Below, in pieces: positions 24,138-32,135 of a stretch of 36,864 nt of DNA; within the stretch, counting starts at the first letter, position 1, and each line of letters opens with the position of its first letter. The DNA is taken from assembly GCA_945877765.1 (NCBI GenBank), contig CAMDWQ010000014.1, forward strand, positions 1 through 36,864, written 5' to 3'. The notes beneath the pieces were generated by a model. That model was not told the DNA's origin. It saw only the letters and a list, made by a program, of their open reading frames with translations, and made no database searches. A program made the translations under genes and the position numbers. This DNA is from Candidatus Omnitrophota bacterium (GTDB lineage Bacteria; Omnitrophota; Gorgyraeia; 2-02-FULL-51-18).

Positions 24138-25597
24138 TATTTTCCCCGAAGCACTTTTTGTGTTTCGTCCAAATCGCTAAAGGGCAACACTTCGCCCCCG
24201 ACCACCTGTGTTTTTTCGTGGCCTTTACCCGCCAACAAAACCACATCGCCCTCCCGGGCTGCCATGAGTGCCTGACGAATGGCTTTCCGGCGATCCAACA
24301 CCACCGTATAATTTTTAAAATCTAACGGAAAGCCAGCACAAATTTCATCGGCAATTATTTTGGGATTCTCCGAACGCGGATTATCCGAGGTGATGTAAAT
24401 AAAATCGGCTAGCTCAGCCGCGACAGCAGCCATTTTTGGCCGTTTACCACGGTCACGATCACCTCCGCAGCCAAAGACCAACAAAAGTTTTTTCTTCCGG
24501 TATTCCTGAAGAGATCCCAACACATTCAAAAGCCCATCGGGTGTATGAGCAAAGTCAATATACACCTTGAAGTTTTGCCCCTCAACCACCCTCTCTAAGC
24601 GCCCCGGCACACCCGCAAAACTCGCAAGATTGGCCGCAGCCTTTTCAAGAGAGAAACCAAGGCCGTACAGCACCCCAAAAGCACCCAAAACATTGTATAC
24701 ATTATGCAGTCCCACCAAAGGAGAAGAAACCTTTATTTTTTTTCCGGAAAGGATTAAATCCCACTCCGTTAAATCCGCATCAAAATGAATGCTGGCCGCC
24801 ATTAGCATTGCTTGGGAACGAACGCCGTAGCTGATCACGCGTGCTTGCGTCCTCGCTGGGAGCTTTCTTCCCCAATCGTCATCGGTATTGATGACGGCGA
24901 TCTTATCCGCAGAAAGAGAGGAAAAAAGCAGCACCTTCGCCTCAAAATAAGCTTCCATTGTTTTGTGATAATCCAGATGGTCTTGCGTAAGATTCGTAAA
25001 CAATGCCGCGCAAAAATCAACACCCAAGACTCTCTTCTGGTCCAGCGCGTGAGAAGATACCTCCAGGGCCGCATAGTCACATGCCGCATCACGCATCGCA
25101 GACAATATCTTTTGAATTTTCAACGGGCCGGGCGTCGTCTCCGAAGCTTGTATCTCGATTCCCCCAAAACGACAGCTGACAGTCCCAATGACACCCGCTT
25201 TTTTTTGCTCACAAGTAAGAAGGTGTTCAAGGATATAGCTTGAGGTGGTCTTTCCATTAGTCCCGGTAATACCAATCACTTTAACACTGGCCGATGGGTT
25301 TTGGTGATACACCTGGGATAAGAGGGCTGCGGAAGCCCTGGCATCTTGCACTTGGATGAATGGTACTGGGGAAAGTTGGGGAGGGTTTCTTTCGGTGATG
25401 ATGGCCACCGCTTTGCGCTCAAGAGCTTCTTTCACAAAAGCACTCCCATCTTGATGGACCCCCTGAATCGCGATAAAAATAAATCCTGGTTCAACCGCAC
25501 GCGAATCGGTTTCAACACCAGCAACCTCAATCCCCGCGAAATTTTCCGGTGCGGCGTACCCGGGAAGTGCCCGCAAAACTAAATCCCGGAGATTCAT
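24137..25597 (-). CDS. murE: UDP-MurNAc-dipeptide:meso-DAP ligase
   Basis: It adds the third residue of the stem peptide. The P-loop is at 111-118 (TGTNGKTT), with TTPGPL, ALEVSSHALDQ, TNLTQDHLDYH, the carbamylated-Lys candidate K221 (YFEAKVLLF), and VYIDFAHTPDGL. DNPR at 405-408 is the signature of ligases that use meso-diaminopimelate rather than lysine, indicating a Gram-negative-type wall chemistry. Its length of 486 is normal. The ATG overlaps the ftsI stop (ATGA), and the stop shares one base with murF. Confidence 0.97.
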   Translation of the reverse strand: MNLRDLVLRALPGYAAPENFAGIEVAGVETDSRAVEPGFIFIAIQGVHQDGSAFVKEALERKAVAIITERNPPQLSPVPFIQVQDARASAALLSQVYHQNPSASVKVIGITGTNGKTTSSYILEHLLTCEQKKAGVIGTVSCRFGGIEIQASETTPGPLKIQKILSAMRDAACDYAALEVSSHALDQKRVLGVDFCAALFTNLTQDHLDYHKTMEAYFEAKVLLFSSLSADKIAVINTDDDWGRKLPARTQARVISYGVRSQAMLMAASIHFDADLTEWDLILSGKKIKVSSPLVGLHNVYNVLGAFGVLYGLGFSLEKAAANLASFAGVPGRLERVVEGQNFKVYIDFAHTPDGLLNVLGSLQEYRKKKLLLVFGCGGDRDRGKRPKMAAVAAELADFIYITSDNPRSENPKIIADEICAGFPLDFKNYTVVLDRRKAIRQALMAAREGDVVLLAGKGHEKTQVVGGEVLPFSDLDETQKVLRGK

Positions 25598-27318
25598 CGG
25601 CTTAAGGCAGCAGACTTACGCCCGCGCACAACGGTTTCATCTGGAATTTCTGTTTGGGAAATTTGCCAGTAGCTCATAATCTCAGAAGCAATCTTTGAAA
25701 ATGCGGGAGCTGCCGTCTCGCCTCCAAAAATAATCGGATGAGGCTCATCCAAACTCACGCTAATCACTATCTTTGGCTCATCGTAGGGTACCAACCCCAC
25801 AAATGAAGCAAAAAAATGATCATGTGAATAGGTTCCGTTGGGTAAAATTTTCTGCGCTGTGCCTGTTTTCCCCGCCGCGCGAAAACCGGGCACTTTGGCT
25901 TTCTTGCCCGTGCCCCGCGAAACAACACCCTCTAAGACAGTCCGGACCTGAATCGCTGACTCCCGTGAAATGACCTGACGTACCGCTTCCACCGGGAAAC
26001 TTTGAATCAACTTCCCATTCGCGTCTTCGATGTAGTCAATGATTCGAGGCTTCATCAAGAGACCGTTGTTGGCAATAGCTGACATAGAAACGGCAAGCTG
26101 CAACGGCGTCACCGCAATGCCCTGTCCAATGGGAATATTAATGATTGAGCTGCGCGACCAATGGCGAGGATTCGGCACAATCCCCGAGACTTCACCGGCC
26201 AAGGGAATTTGCGTCCTATGCCCAAAACCAAAATCCTTGATTGTTTTGTAGAGTTTATCTCCACCCAGACGCATCGCGCCTTTGACGGTTCCAATATTGC
26301 TTGAGCGCTCAATCACCTCGCGAAAGGTTAGAACGCCCGACCCATGGTGGTCGTGCAACACCTTGCCCGCGACTGCCCATGAACCGTTCTCGCAATTAAA
26401 TTTTTCACTTAAATCAAATGTTTTGTTTTCGACGATGGACGAAAGGGTAACAGCTTTAAAAACAGACCCCGGCTCAAAAATATCGGTGATCGCGCGGTTA
26501 CGCCGTGTTTCCATATCGGAATTCTTGGAATTATTGAGATCATAAACGGGGTAGATGGCCATCGCCAGTACATTTCCGGTTTTGGGTTCAAGCACCACCA
26601 CAGACCCGCCCTTAGCGTTGTACTTTTTACAGGTGTCGGATAATATTCTTTGGGTCAGAGACTGAATGACCTCATCAATGGTGAGGTGGATATTGTAACC
26701 GTCCACGGGCGGCGTCATCTCCACTTCTTTGGCAATGAGCTCTCTTTGCTTGGCATCCTTTTGAGCCAGCCGCCAGCCGGGAACCCCCTTTAAAAAACTA
26801 TTGTATTGAAGCTCAATACCCTCAAGCCCATCATTATCAATTCCCGTAAACCCGATCAAGTGGCAAGCGGTTTCCCCTTTAGGGAAAACACGCTGAGACT
26901 CTTTGACAAATTCCAAACCCTCGATTTTTAAGCGCTTAATAACTTCTGTTTTTGTGGGAGAAATTTTTCTGGCGATCCAGACAAATAATTTATCGCGGTT
27001 TAAGCGGCGATAAATCTCCGCACGGTCCAGCCCAAGAATTTTTGCTAGAGCACCGGCAACCATCTGCTTATTTTTGATCTCGCGCGCTACCGCGTAGAGC
27101 GAATCCAGCCGGACGTCCAGCGCCAGCTCCTTGCCTTTAGCATCAAAAATACGGCCCCGTGCGGGCTGCATTTCGACAATCACACGCGACTGATTTTGAG
27201 CGATGGAAAGGTATTTGGAGGCTTTAAAAATTTGGATAAAACCCAGGCGCGCCAGGAGGACAAGAAGCGCGATAAGAAAAAAAGCTAAAATGACAAATAA
27301 ACGTTTTTTTGAAAGCAC
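25594..27318 (-). CDS. ftsI: Septal transpeptidase FtsI (PBP3 class)
   Basis: This class B penicillin-binding protein cross-links septal peptidoglycan with FtsW. One N-terminal anchor helix (~7-30) precedes the pedestal domain, which has QPARGRIFDAKGKELA. The transpeptidase domain has the SxxK nucleophile at S285 (EPGSVFKAVT), SSN at 339-341 and KTGT at 484-487. It has 574 residues. There are no C-terminal PASTA repeats, which would mark the sporulation or Gram-positive types. It lies 24 bases after ftsL and overlaps murE. Confidence 0.96.
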   Translation of the reverse strand: MLSKKRLFVILAFFLIALLVLLARLGFIQIFKASKYLSIAQNQSRVIVEMQPARGRIFDAKGKELALDVRLDSLYAVAREIKNKQMVAGALAKILGLDRAEIYRRLNRDKLFVWIARKISPTKTEVIKRLKIEGLEFVKESQRVFPKGETACHLIGFTGIDNDGLEGIELQYNSFLKGVPGWRLAQKDAKQRELIAKEVEMTPPVDGYNIHLTIDEVIQSLTQRILSDTCKKYNAKGGSVVVLEPKTGNVLAMAIYPVYDLNNSKNSDMETRRNRAITDIFEPGSVFKAVTLSSIVENKTFDLSEKFNCENGSWAVAGKVLHDHHGSGVLTFREVIERSSNIGTVKGAMRLGGDKLYKTIKDFGFGHRTQIPLAGEVSGIVPNPRHWSRSSIINIPIGQGIAVTPLQLAVSMSAIANNGLLMKPRIIDYIEDANGKLIQSFPVEAVRQVISRESAIQVRTVLEGVVSRGTGKKAKVPGFRAAGKTGTAQKILPNGTYSHDHFFASFVGLVPYDEPKIVISVSLDEPHPIIFGGETAAPAFSKIASEIMSYWQISQTEIPDETVVRGRKSAALSR

Positions 27319-27342
27319 CTTGTCTTTTTTTTCAGAGAAAAA

Positions 27343-27714
27343 CTAATTCGAAGATTCTTTGGCTTGCGCTTCAGCCGTCCCTACAAAAAATTTAGCCAGC
27401 ATGGTTGGGTTGTACCACGTTGACTGTGCCAATGCCTCACGACGCAATGCGGGCTGGCCCGTCAACACAAGCGTTTGCCATGTCTTAGGAGATGATAATA
27501 AAACATTGTGCGCAATCAGCCGCTTCTCCAGATTAGCGGGAGATTTTAACCTTGCGATATTGTACTTCAATGCCCGTGTGCGATCAATCAGCTGGGTCTT
27601 CATTTCTTCCTGCCTTCGAATCGTATAACCAATCTTGGTCATCTGGACTTCCGTGTAAACATAAACAAGGCATGCCATCGTTACCCCGATCACTCCGGCG
27701 ATAAAGCGTCTCAT
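27343..27714 (-). CDS. ftsL: FtsL-like cell division protein
   Basis: This 123-residue bitopic protein has a short basic start (MRRF), one membrane helix (IAGVIGVTMACLVYVYTEV) and a heptad-like periplasmic coiled coil (GYTIRRQEEMKTQLIDRTRA onward). It then has the PANLEKRLIAHNVLL segment found in FtsL-type proteins and a Pro/Ala tail. FtsL proteins are poorly conserved, so the call depends on topology and on the fixed position between rsmH and ftsI. The start at 27714 overlaps the rsmH stop as ATGA; an ATG at 27738 would add eight residues. Confidence 0.8.
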   Translation of the reverse strand: MRRFIAGVIGVTMACLVYVYTEVQMTKIGYTIRRQEEMKTQLIDRTRALKYNIARLKSPANLEKRLIAHNVLLSSPKTWQTLVLTGQPALRREALAQSTWYNPTMLAKFFVGTAEAQAKESSN

Positions 27715-28610
27715 GACCCACTCCTCTGCGCTTTGCAAAAAGCGCGAAGTTTAGCGCTGCGCGAACGAGGGTTCACTAGGATCTCGCTCTCCGCCGCCAT
27801 GACTGGTTTTTTTGTCAGTACTACGCCCATCTGGTTCTTCTCCAAATCTCGAAATGAATTCTTCACGATCCGGTCTTCCAATGAGTGAAACGAAATTACC
27901 ACTAACCGCCCGCCTTCATTCAAAAAAACCGGCGCTTCCTTCAAAAAGACCTCTAGCGCCTCAAGCTCGTTGTTCACCGCGATTCTTAGGCCCTGAAAAG
28001 TCCGGGTTGCCGGGTGAATCCTTCCGTACCGATACGCCTTTGGGACCGCATGAAAAATTATATTTTCAAGTTCCTTGGTCCTTTGAATCCGCTTGGATTG
28101 GCGCGCTTCTAGGATGCGGTCAACAATTCTCCGCGCCAACCTTTCTTCGCCCCACTCCCAAAGAATCTGGCGAAGACTCTCGGGTGAATACTCATTCACA
28201 ATCTCTTCTGCCGTCAAACTTGCGCTTGCATCCATGCGCATATCCAGCGGTCCATCCTGCTGAAAACTGAAGCCGCGGCCTGCGTCACCCAGCTGCGGAG
28301 AAGAAACTCCCAGATCCAGCAGCATTCCATCCACCTTCTCAATGCCCAGGCTCGGAAAAAAACTCCCGATATCCCTAAAATCTTTCTGCAGGATAATCGC
28401 CTGCCCGTCACACCCTTCAAACTTTTTTCCTACTTCACTGACCGCTTGCGCATCTCTATCAATCCCGATCAATGTACCGCCAGGACCGATCATTTCTAAA
28501 ATTTTCTGAGCATGGCCCCCTCGGCCCAGGGTCCCGTCAAGCACCCGCTTACCCATCTTAAGATCCAAATAAAAAATTACTTCATTCAAGAGAACGCTAA
28601 CGTGTGCCAC
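27711..28610 (-). CDS. rsmH: 16S rRNA (cytosine1402-N4)-methyltransferase
   Basis: This SAM-dependent enzyme (MraW) methylates C1402 in the ribosomal P-site region. It starts MAHVSVLLNEVIFYLDL, then SAM motif VLDGTLGRGGHAQKIL. GIDRDAQAVSEV, DGMLLDLGVSSPQL, FSFQQDGPLDMRMD, the inserted helical domain (RIHPATRTFQGLRIAVNNEL) and VISFHSLEDRIVKN are all standard. Its length of 299 is normal. It follows a small uncharacterised ORF by 21 bases and overlaps ftsL. Confidence 0.97.
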   Translation of the reverse strand: MAHVSVLLNEVIFYLDLKMGKRVLDGTLGRGGHAQKILEMIGPGGTLIGIDRDAQAVSEVGKKFEGCDGQAIILQKDFRDIGSFFPSLGIEKVDGMLLDLGVSSPQLGDAGRGFSFQQDGPLDMRMDASASLTAEEIVNEYSPESLRQILWEWGEERLARRIVDRILEARQSKRIQRTKELENIIFHAVPKAYRYGRIHPATRTFQGLRIAVNNELEALEVFLKEAPVFLNEGGRLVVISFHSLEDRIVKNSFRDLEKNQMGVVLTKKPVMAAESEILVNPRSRSAKLRAFCKAQRSGS

Positions 28611-28631
28611 AAACTACGCCAAAATGCTGCT

Positions 28632-28856
28632 TTAGCGGTTCCGCGCCGAAGACTTAGAAATAAACGTAGGATCCTGAAAGCGTTTCATCATCAGAATCCT
28701 TTCAAAAAACTTAAAATCACCGCTTGCCTGCGACATCATGTGGCGCCGCTTTGAATTCTCAACCGACTCCTCGCCATGAAATCCCGCATAACCCAGATGA
28801 GCTTCCATCGCTTCTTTTTTTCCCTGTTTCTTCACGAGGCCTCCCGCTTTACTCAT
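28632..28856 (-). CDS. Small basic hypothetical protein between mraZ and rsmH
   Basis: This 74-residue ORF starts at an ATG that overlaps the mraZ stop by eight bases (MSKAGGLVKKQGKKEAMEAH), and its stop lies 21 bases before rsmH. It is Lys/Arg/Met-rich, has no membrane segment or signal peptide, and ends FISKSSARNR. No known domain is recognised. Without it there would be a 238-base hole in an otherwise gapless operon, which favours a real gene. A start at 28901, inside mraZ, is less likely. Confidence 0.6.
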   Translation of the reverse strand: MSKAGGLVKKQGKKEAMEAHLGYAGFHGEESVENSKRRHMMSQASGDFKFFERILMMKRFQDPTFISKSSARNR

Positions 28857-29304
28857 CAGACTCTTCCTGGTTATTGAAGATTTGCTCGGCTGTCTTTTCA
28901 AACGTGTCCTTGGTGTTCTTGTAAAACTCTTCCCAACCTTCTTTTGCCCATATTTCCATACGGCTAGAAACTCCCACCACCATCACGTCACGCTTAATTT
29001 TGGCAAATTCTTTCAAATAATCCGGAACTAAAATCCTCCCTTGCTTATCGCAGGTAACTTCGCAGGCGCCTGAGAAATAAAGCCGGTTGAATTGCCGGGC
29101 TTGCGCGCTGGTAAACGAAAGGGCGCGAAATTTGGCTTCTTGTTTTTTCCACTCATCTTCTGTGAATACAAAGAGACACGTATCAAGCCCCCGAGTAACA
29201 AAAAATCGTTCGACATAATTTTCTTTGACTGCCTCCCTGAATTTAGAGGGGATAATAAGCCGGCCCTTTTCGTCAATGCTATGTTCGTGCTCCCCGTAGA
29301 ACAT
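28849..29304 (-). CDS. mraZ: Transcriptional regulator MraZ
   Basis: This is a DNA-binding regulator of the dcw operon that forms rings of AbrB-like domains. It has two repeats: MFYGEHEHSIDEKGRLIIPS (first SpoVT/AbrB-type unit, with DEKGRLxIP) and ACEVTCDKQGRILVPDYLKE (second). MEIWAKEGWEEFY near residue 127 is typical. It has 151 residues, average. Ribosome-binding GGGAGG sits eight bases before the ATG and overlaps the proximal MraZ box, so MraZ binding would affect its own transcript directly. Confidence 0.96.
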   Translation of the reverse strand: MFYGEHEHSIDEKGRLIIPSKFREAVKENYVERFFVTRGLDTCLFVFTEDEWKKQEAKFRALSFTSAQARQFNRLYFSGACEVTCDKQGRILVPDYLKEFAKIKRDVMVVGVSSRMEIWAKEGWEEFYKNTKDTFEKTAEQIFNNQEESDE

Positions 29305-29315
29305 GAATCCGACCT

Positions 29316-29348
29316 CCCACTTTCCCCCACTTTATGGGTTTCTATGGG
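29316..29348 (-). promoter_or_regulatory. Four-box MraZ operator
   Basis: MraZ binds TGGG boxes spaced ten bases apart. Here CCCA starts at 29316 and 29326, that is, GTGGG boxes on the mraZ strand; TGGG starts at 29335 and 29345 on the opposite strand. This makes two direct repeats facing two others, all with near ten-base phasing. The array lies between the -10 and the mraZ start codon, as in known mraZ leaders. The box sequence is seen directly; binding is inferred from the family. Confidence 0.8.
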
Positions 29349-29351
29349 TAT

Positions 29352-29380
29352 ATCGTACCCCCGGGGAGATTTGCTGTCAA
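29352..29380 (-). promoter_or_regulatory. Promoter of the mraZ-dcw-rib operon
   Basis: On the minus strand a perfect TTGACA (29380-29375) is followed by 17 bases and TACGAT (29357-29352, four of six to consensus). Transcription would begin near 29345, inside the MraZ box array. The next gene upstream ends at 29390, so this promoter fills the intergenic gap. Confidence 0.75.
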
Positions 29381-29389
29381 CACCTATTC

Positions 29390-29821
29390 TCATTTTTGTT
29401 GCCTTGTGCGGAGTTTTTCAGCCAGAGCGTTGATGTGGTCCGCCAGGACTCGCAATTCATCACGCTTTCTCAGGGTAATCTTGACGTCAAAATTACCCTC
29501 TCCGATATTCTCGAGAGCTTGGTAAATTTTTGGCAGCGGTCCAGCGATGCGGTGAGAAAAGACAATGGATCCCCAGAAAATAAATGGAACCGCTGCAAGT
29601 AAACTCATCAAGGCCCAAAAATAAACGGATTGAAATATGACGACTAGCCTCGCTTGCGGGTAAACGTCCGCAAGTTTTTCTCCCATCAACATAAAGGTCG
29701 TGAAAAAAATTGCGGCACCGGTCAATAGCGCCGAAAAAAAAGCCAGTAGAATAACAAAACGTGCAAAGCGCAGCTGCATCCCCTGCTGAACAAAATATTT
29801 TTTACGTCCGATAAGCGCCAT
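29390..29821 (-). CDS. Orphan HAMP-domain membrane protein
   Basis: This 143-residue protein has two membrane helices (RFARFVILLAFFSALLTGAA and VYFWALMSLLAAVPFIFWGS) around a short periplasmic loop. A HAMP domain follows at ~88-138 (IAGPLPKIYQALENIGEGNF, then LRKRDELRVLADHINALAEK). The protein ends right after HAMP with no kinase, cyclase or methyl-accepting output module, so any signalling would need a separate partner. It starts one base after the PDZ gene stop, implying co-expression. The signal and partner are unknown. Confidence 0.8.
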   Translation of the reverse strand: MALIGRKKYFVQQGMQLRFARFVILLAFFSALLTGAAIFFTTFMLMGEKLADVYPQARLVVIFQSVYFWALMSLLAAVPFIFWGSIVFSHRIAGPLPKIYQALENIGEGNFDVKITLRKRDELRVLADHINALAEKLRTRQQK

Positions 29822-29822
29822 T

Positions 29823-30794
29823 TTATCTCCTTGTAAGCATGGCAGAGCGACGAACCGAAAGAACCAAAGAGCTCTGTTTTGAATCGTTAATAATGCTCAT
29901 GACCCTTCCCAACGGGGTGTAACGCATCGATTCGCCATTGATTTGCTCCACCCGGTCTCCCACGCGAACACCCGCTTGCGCGGCGGCCCCGTTTAATACA
30001 GCTTTGGTTACTACAATTCCCTCAGAATCAAGATTAAGCTCAAGCCCCAAAGATCCGGATTTTTTTTCAATTCGATATTGGCGTTCGTATTCGAGAACAA
30101 AACTCGAATAGCGTGGTGCAATCATTTTTTTAGCTACCACCTCAGCCCCTAGATAACGAAGAGAGTCTGCGTCCATCCCAACTAAACGGTCATTACGGCG
30201 AATACCGGCCAGTGCCGCATCCCCTTTTTGGCGAGACTCCTTAACATAAACCCAATCGCCTTTTTTTATCAGCGTCAGACCTAAGTTTTCACTGAGCTTT
30301 TTTACATCCTCAGACATCTTCTTTTTAACGGCAATCTCCGGCGACCGGCCTTGCCCCCAGATATCATAAATGGCTTGCTGCTTGTCCATTTCACTCTGCG
30401 GTCCCTCCGTGCTTTGGGCCCAAAAACGGCTCCTCATCGCCGACCCCGCTTTTCTGGCCTCATCAAAATTGGGGTTAATTTCAAGCGCTTTATCATAATA
30501 AGCCAGAGCCTCTCCGTATTTATTTTTGGCCTCATAGGCTCGGCCAACTTGCATAAAATTTTGCTCCGAGTCATCATATTTGATGCTCACTACCCCCGAG
30601 AGGAGAATGGGGATTTCTCCTTTTTCAGTACTCAAAATTAAGCGGTCCGCGTGTTTTTCAACGACGAGGCCCTTGAGCATTTTTTGATTTTTTAGAAGAA
30701 TGGTATCCGCGAACACAGGTGACAAAACAGGCGCGGAGATAAGAAAAAAAACTGTGAGGGAAATAAAAAAAATACCGCGATAGACTCGCTTCAC
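29823..30794 (-). CDS. Exported TPR/PDZ-domain protein
   Basis: This 323-residue protein has a signal peptide (GIFFISLTVFFLISAPVLSPVFA). Next is a small beta domain (TILLKNQKMLKGLVVEKHAD, ending SGVVSIKYDD), one or two TPR-like helices (VGRAYEAKNKYGEALAYYDK), then two PDZ-like units. The first is around KGDAALAGIRRNDRLVGMD (~195-225), the second around GAAAQAGVRVGDRVEQINGE (~270-305). No protease residues are visible, so it is probably a scaffold or tether in the periplasm rather than a DegP-type enzyme. It is followed directly by the HAMP gene. Function is not known. Confidence 0.75.
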   Translation of the reverse strand: MKRVYRGIFFISLTVFFLISAPVLSPVFADTILLKNQKMLKGLVVEKHADRLILSTEKGEIPILLSGVVSIKYDDSEQNFMQVGRAYEAKNKYGEALAYYDKALEINPNFDEARKAGSAMRSRFWAQSTEGPQSEMDKQQAIYDIWGQGRSPEIAVKKKMSEDVKKLSENLGLTLIKKGDWVYVKESRQKGDAALAGIRRNDRLVGMDADSLRYLGAEVVAKKMIAPRYSSFVLEYERQYRIEKKSGSLGLELNLDSEGIVVTKAVLNGAAAQAGVRVGDRVEQINGESMRYTPLGRVMSIINDSKQSSLVLSVRRSAMLTRR

Positions 30795-30954
30795 TTTAAA
30801 ATCTCTTTTCGTCTCGGCATAAGCCGTTAAAAATAGTTGAAAATAGAAACACTACATGTTGTATGCTATCAAAAAGAAAACCCCTATGCAATCAAATTGA
30901 AGTAGAAGTGAAGTCTAGGCGACTCATACACTTACCGCTATTAATTAAAGAATC

Positions 30955-31290
30955 TTAAAAAGCTGGGGATTGGTCTTTTTTCTGGCTAGCCATTGCGGAT
31001 TTTTCACGGGCAAAAGGACTTGCCGGGGCTTGATTGGATGATTTAAAGGATTGCTCGGGGGAGGAATACCCTCGATCAAAATCACCGGCGATGCGGTTTA
31101 TGCTATCGGTAGAATCCAACTCCTCAGAAGAGATGGAAAAAATCTCCTGCTGCAAATTTTTAGGCGGCTCCAAAGAAACTTTTTTGGCTTTATCATCTAC
31201 TGAGTTTCCATACGCAAAGGACGGAATCCCCCGCATCAAGAATACCGGAATCACAATCAACGCCATGAGGGCAATAGAATTAATTTTCAT
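30955..31290 (-). CDS. Small secreted hypothetical protein
   Basis: This 111-residue protein begins with a signal peptide (MKINSIALMALIVIPVFLMR, cleavage likely after PSFA). The mature part is low in complexity, rich in Ser, Gln, Lys and Asp, and appears unstructured; it has no Cys. It lies just downstream of the rnpB terminator hairpin. No family is recognised. The 160 bases between it and the next gene contain no clear promoter or RNA. Confidence 0.6.
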   Translation of the reverse strand: MKINSIALMALIVIPVFLMRGIPSFAYGNSVDDKAKKVSLEPPKNLQQEIFSISSEELDSTDSINRIAGDFDRGYSSPEQSFKSSNQAPASPFAREKSAMASQKKDQSPAF

Positions 31291-31311
31291 TTTTTTATTT
31301 TTAATAAAGCG

Positions 31312-31352
31312 CCCGCTCCCCCGAAGGTTTTGGGCCTCTCGGAAAGAGCGGG
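31312..31352. terminator. Hairpin terminator after rnpB
   Basis: CCCGCTC (31312-31318) pairs with GAGCGGG (31346-31352). On the plus strand it is followed at once by ATTTTTT, the best terminator form; on the minus strand it ends with a weaker GCGCTTTATT. It lies about six bases beyond the rnpB 3' end, so it probably ends that transcript, and may act in both directions. Confidence 0.65.
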
Positions 31353-31357
31353 ATTTT

Positions 31358-31730
31358 TTACAGATCTGTAAGCCGGGTTCTGTTCCACCAACACAACATT
31401 GATGGAGACGATCATCTGTCTAGCTTTGCCATTGCTGACAAAGTCTTTTACGTTTTTCAACGTAAATTTAGCGGTTTACCCGGGAATCATACGAGCGAGC
31501 CGCTCGTGTCCCACTTTTTACGTCGGACTCTTCCCCTATTTAACCTTGCTCCGCGTGGAGATTGCTCGTTTCACCCTTCGACTTTCATCGAAGTATCGTC
31601 TCTGTAGCTCTAATCCTACTACCGTTTACACGGTAGCGATGGATGTTATCCATCACGCTGCTCTTGGAGCCCGGACTTTCCTCCCTCCACCACCAAAACG
31701 ATGGCGGACGGCGATCATCCGATCTGTAAA
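31358..31730 (-). ncRNA. rnpB: RNase P RNA, bacterial class A
   Basis: This is the catalytic RNA that cuts tRNA 5' leaders. On the minus strand the universally conserved GAGGAAAGTCCGGGCTCC lies near the 5' end. Further along come ACAGAGACGATAC and AAGGGTGAAACGAGC, then GGAGCAAGGTTAAATAGGG (CR-IV). The CCGGGTAAACC loop has the GGU that pairs with tRNA CCA ends, and ACAGAACCCGGCTTAC closes the core. The ends form P1: TTTACAGATC (31730-31721) pairs with GATCTGTAAA, and ATGATCG pairs with a GATGATCG segment as P2/P4-side helix. The length, ~373 nt, is normal. Exact ends are estimated from P1. Confidence 0.96.
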
Positions 31731-32122
31731 AAAGTGTTGTCTAAAGCCTGGTTGGCGGCCGCATCGGCGAGCTTATTTTTCTCTCGCGGGACGTGGCTGA
31801 CCGCAAGCTTTTTAAAGCCTTGCTTCAGATGGCTAACCAGCAAAAAAAGCTGTTGAAGCGACGCATCTTTAATCTTGTATTCGCCGCTAAACTGTTTGGC
31901 GACCAGTTCGCTATCGGTGTAAACCTGCAGTTCATCCGCTTTCAGTAGGATCGCCTCCTGAAGAGCAAAAATCAAAGCGTAATACTCAGCAATATTGTTA
32001 GTGGCTGTCCCAATACGGGCAGACAAAGTCTTGATCGGTTTTTCTTCCAAATCCAGCAGAACCACACCCAAGGACGCCGGGCCCGGATTGCCACGGGACG
32101 CGCCGTCCACGTAAGCGATCAT
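31715..32122 (-). CDS. rnhA: RNase HI-type ribonuclease
   Basis: It degrades RNA in RNA:DNA hybrids. It starts MIAYVDGASRGNPGPASLGV (first catalytic Asp in YVDGAS). Then come NNIAEYYALIFALQEAI (catalytic Glu), LQVYTDSELVAKQFSGEYK (catalytic Asp in TDSE) and HVPREKNKLADAAANQALD (last Asp). It is 135 residues with no N-terminal hybrid-binding domain. The ATG at 32122 is chosen because the domain begins there; upstream codons read the zinc-ribbon gene out of frame. The last codons (TFLQIG and stop) lie inside the rnpB 5' strand. Confidence 0.93.
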   Translation of the reverse strand: MIAYVDGASRGNPGPASLGVVLLDLEEKPIKTLSARIGTATNNIAEYYALIFALQEAILLKADELQVYTDSELVAKQFSGEYKIKDASLQQLFLLVSHLKQGFKKLAVSHVPREKNKLADAAANQALDNTFLQIG

Positions 32123-32135
32123 TTTTTTTACCAAT

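Noticed and set aside
30795-30954. Gene or RNA in the 160-base gap before the PDZ gene
   Set aside because: No frame with a start and domain, no strong hairpin and no convincing promoter could be found.
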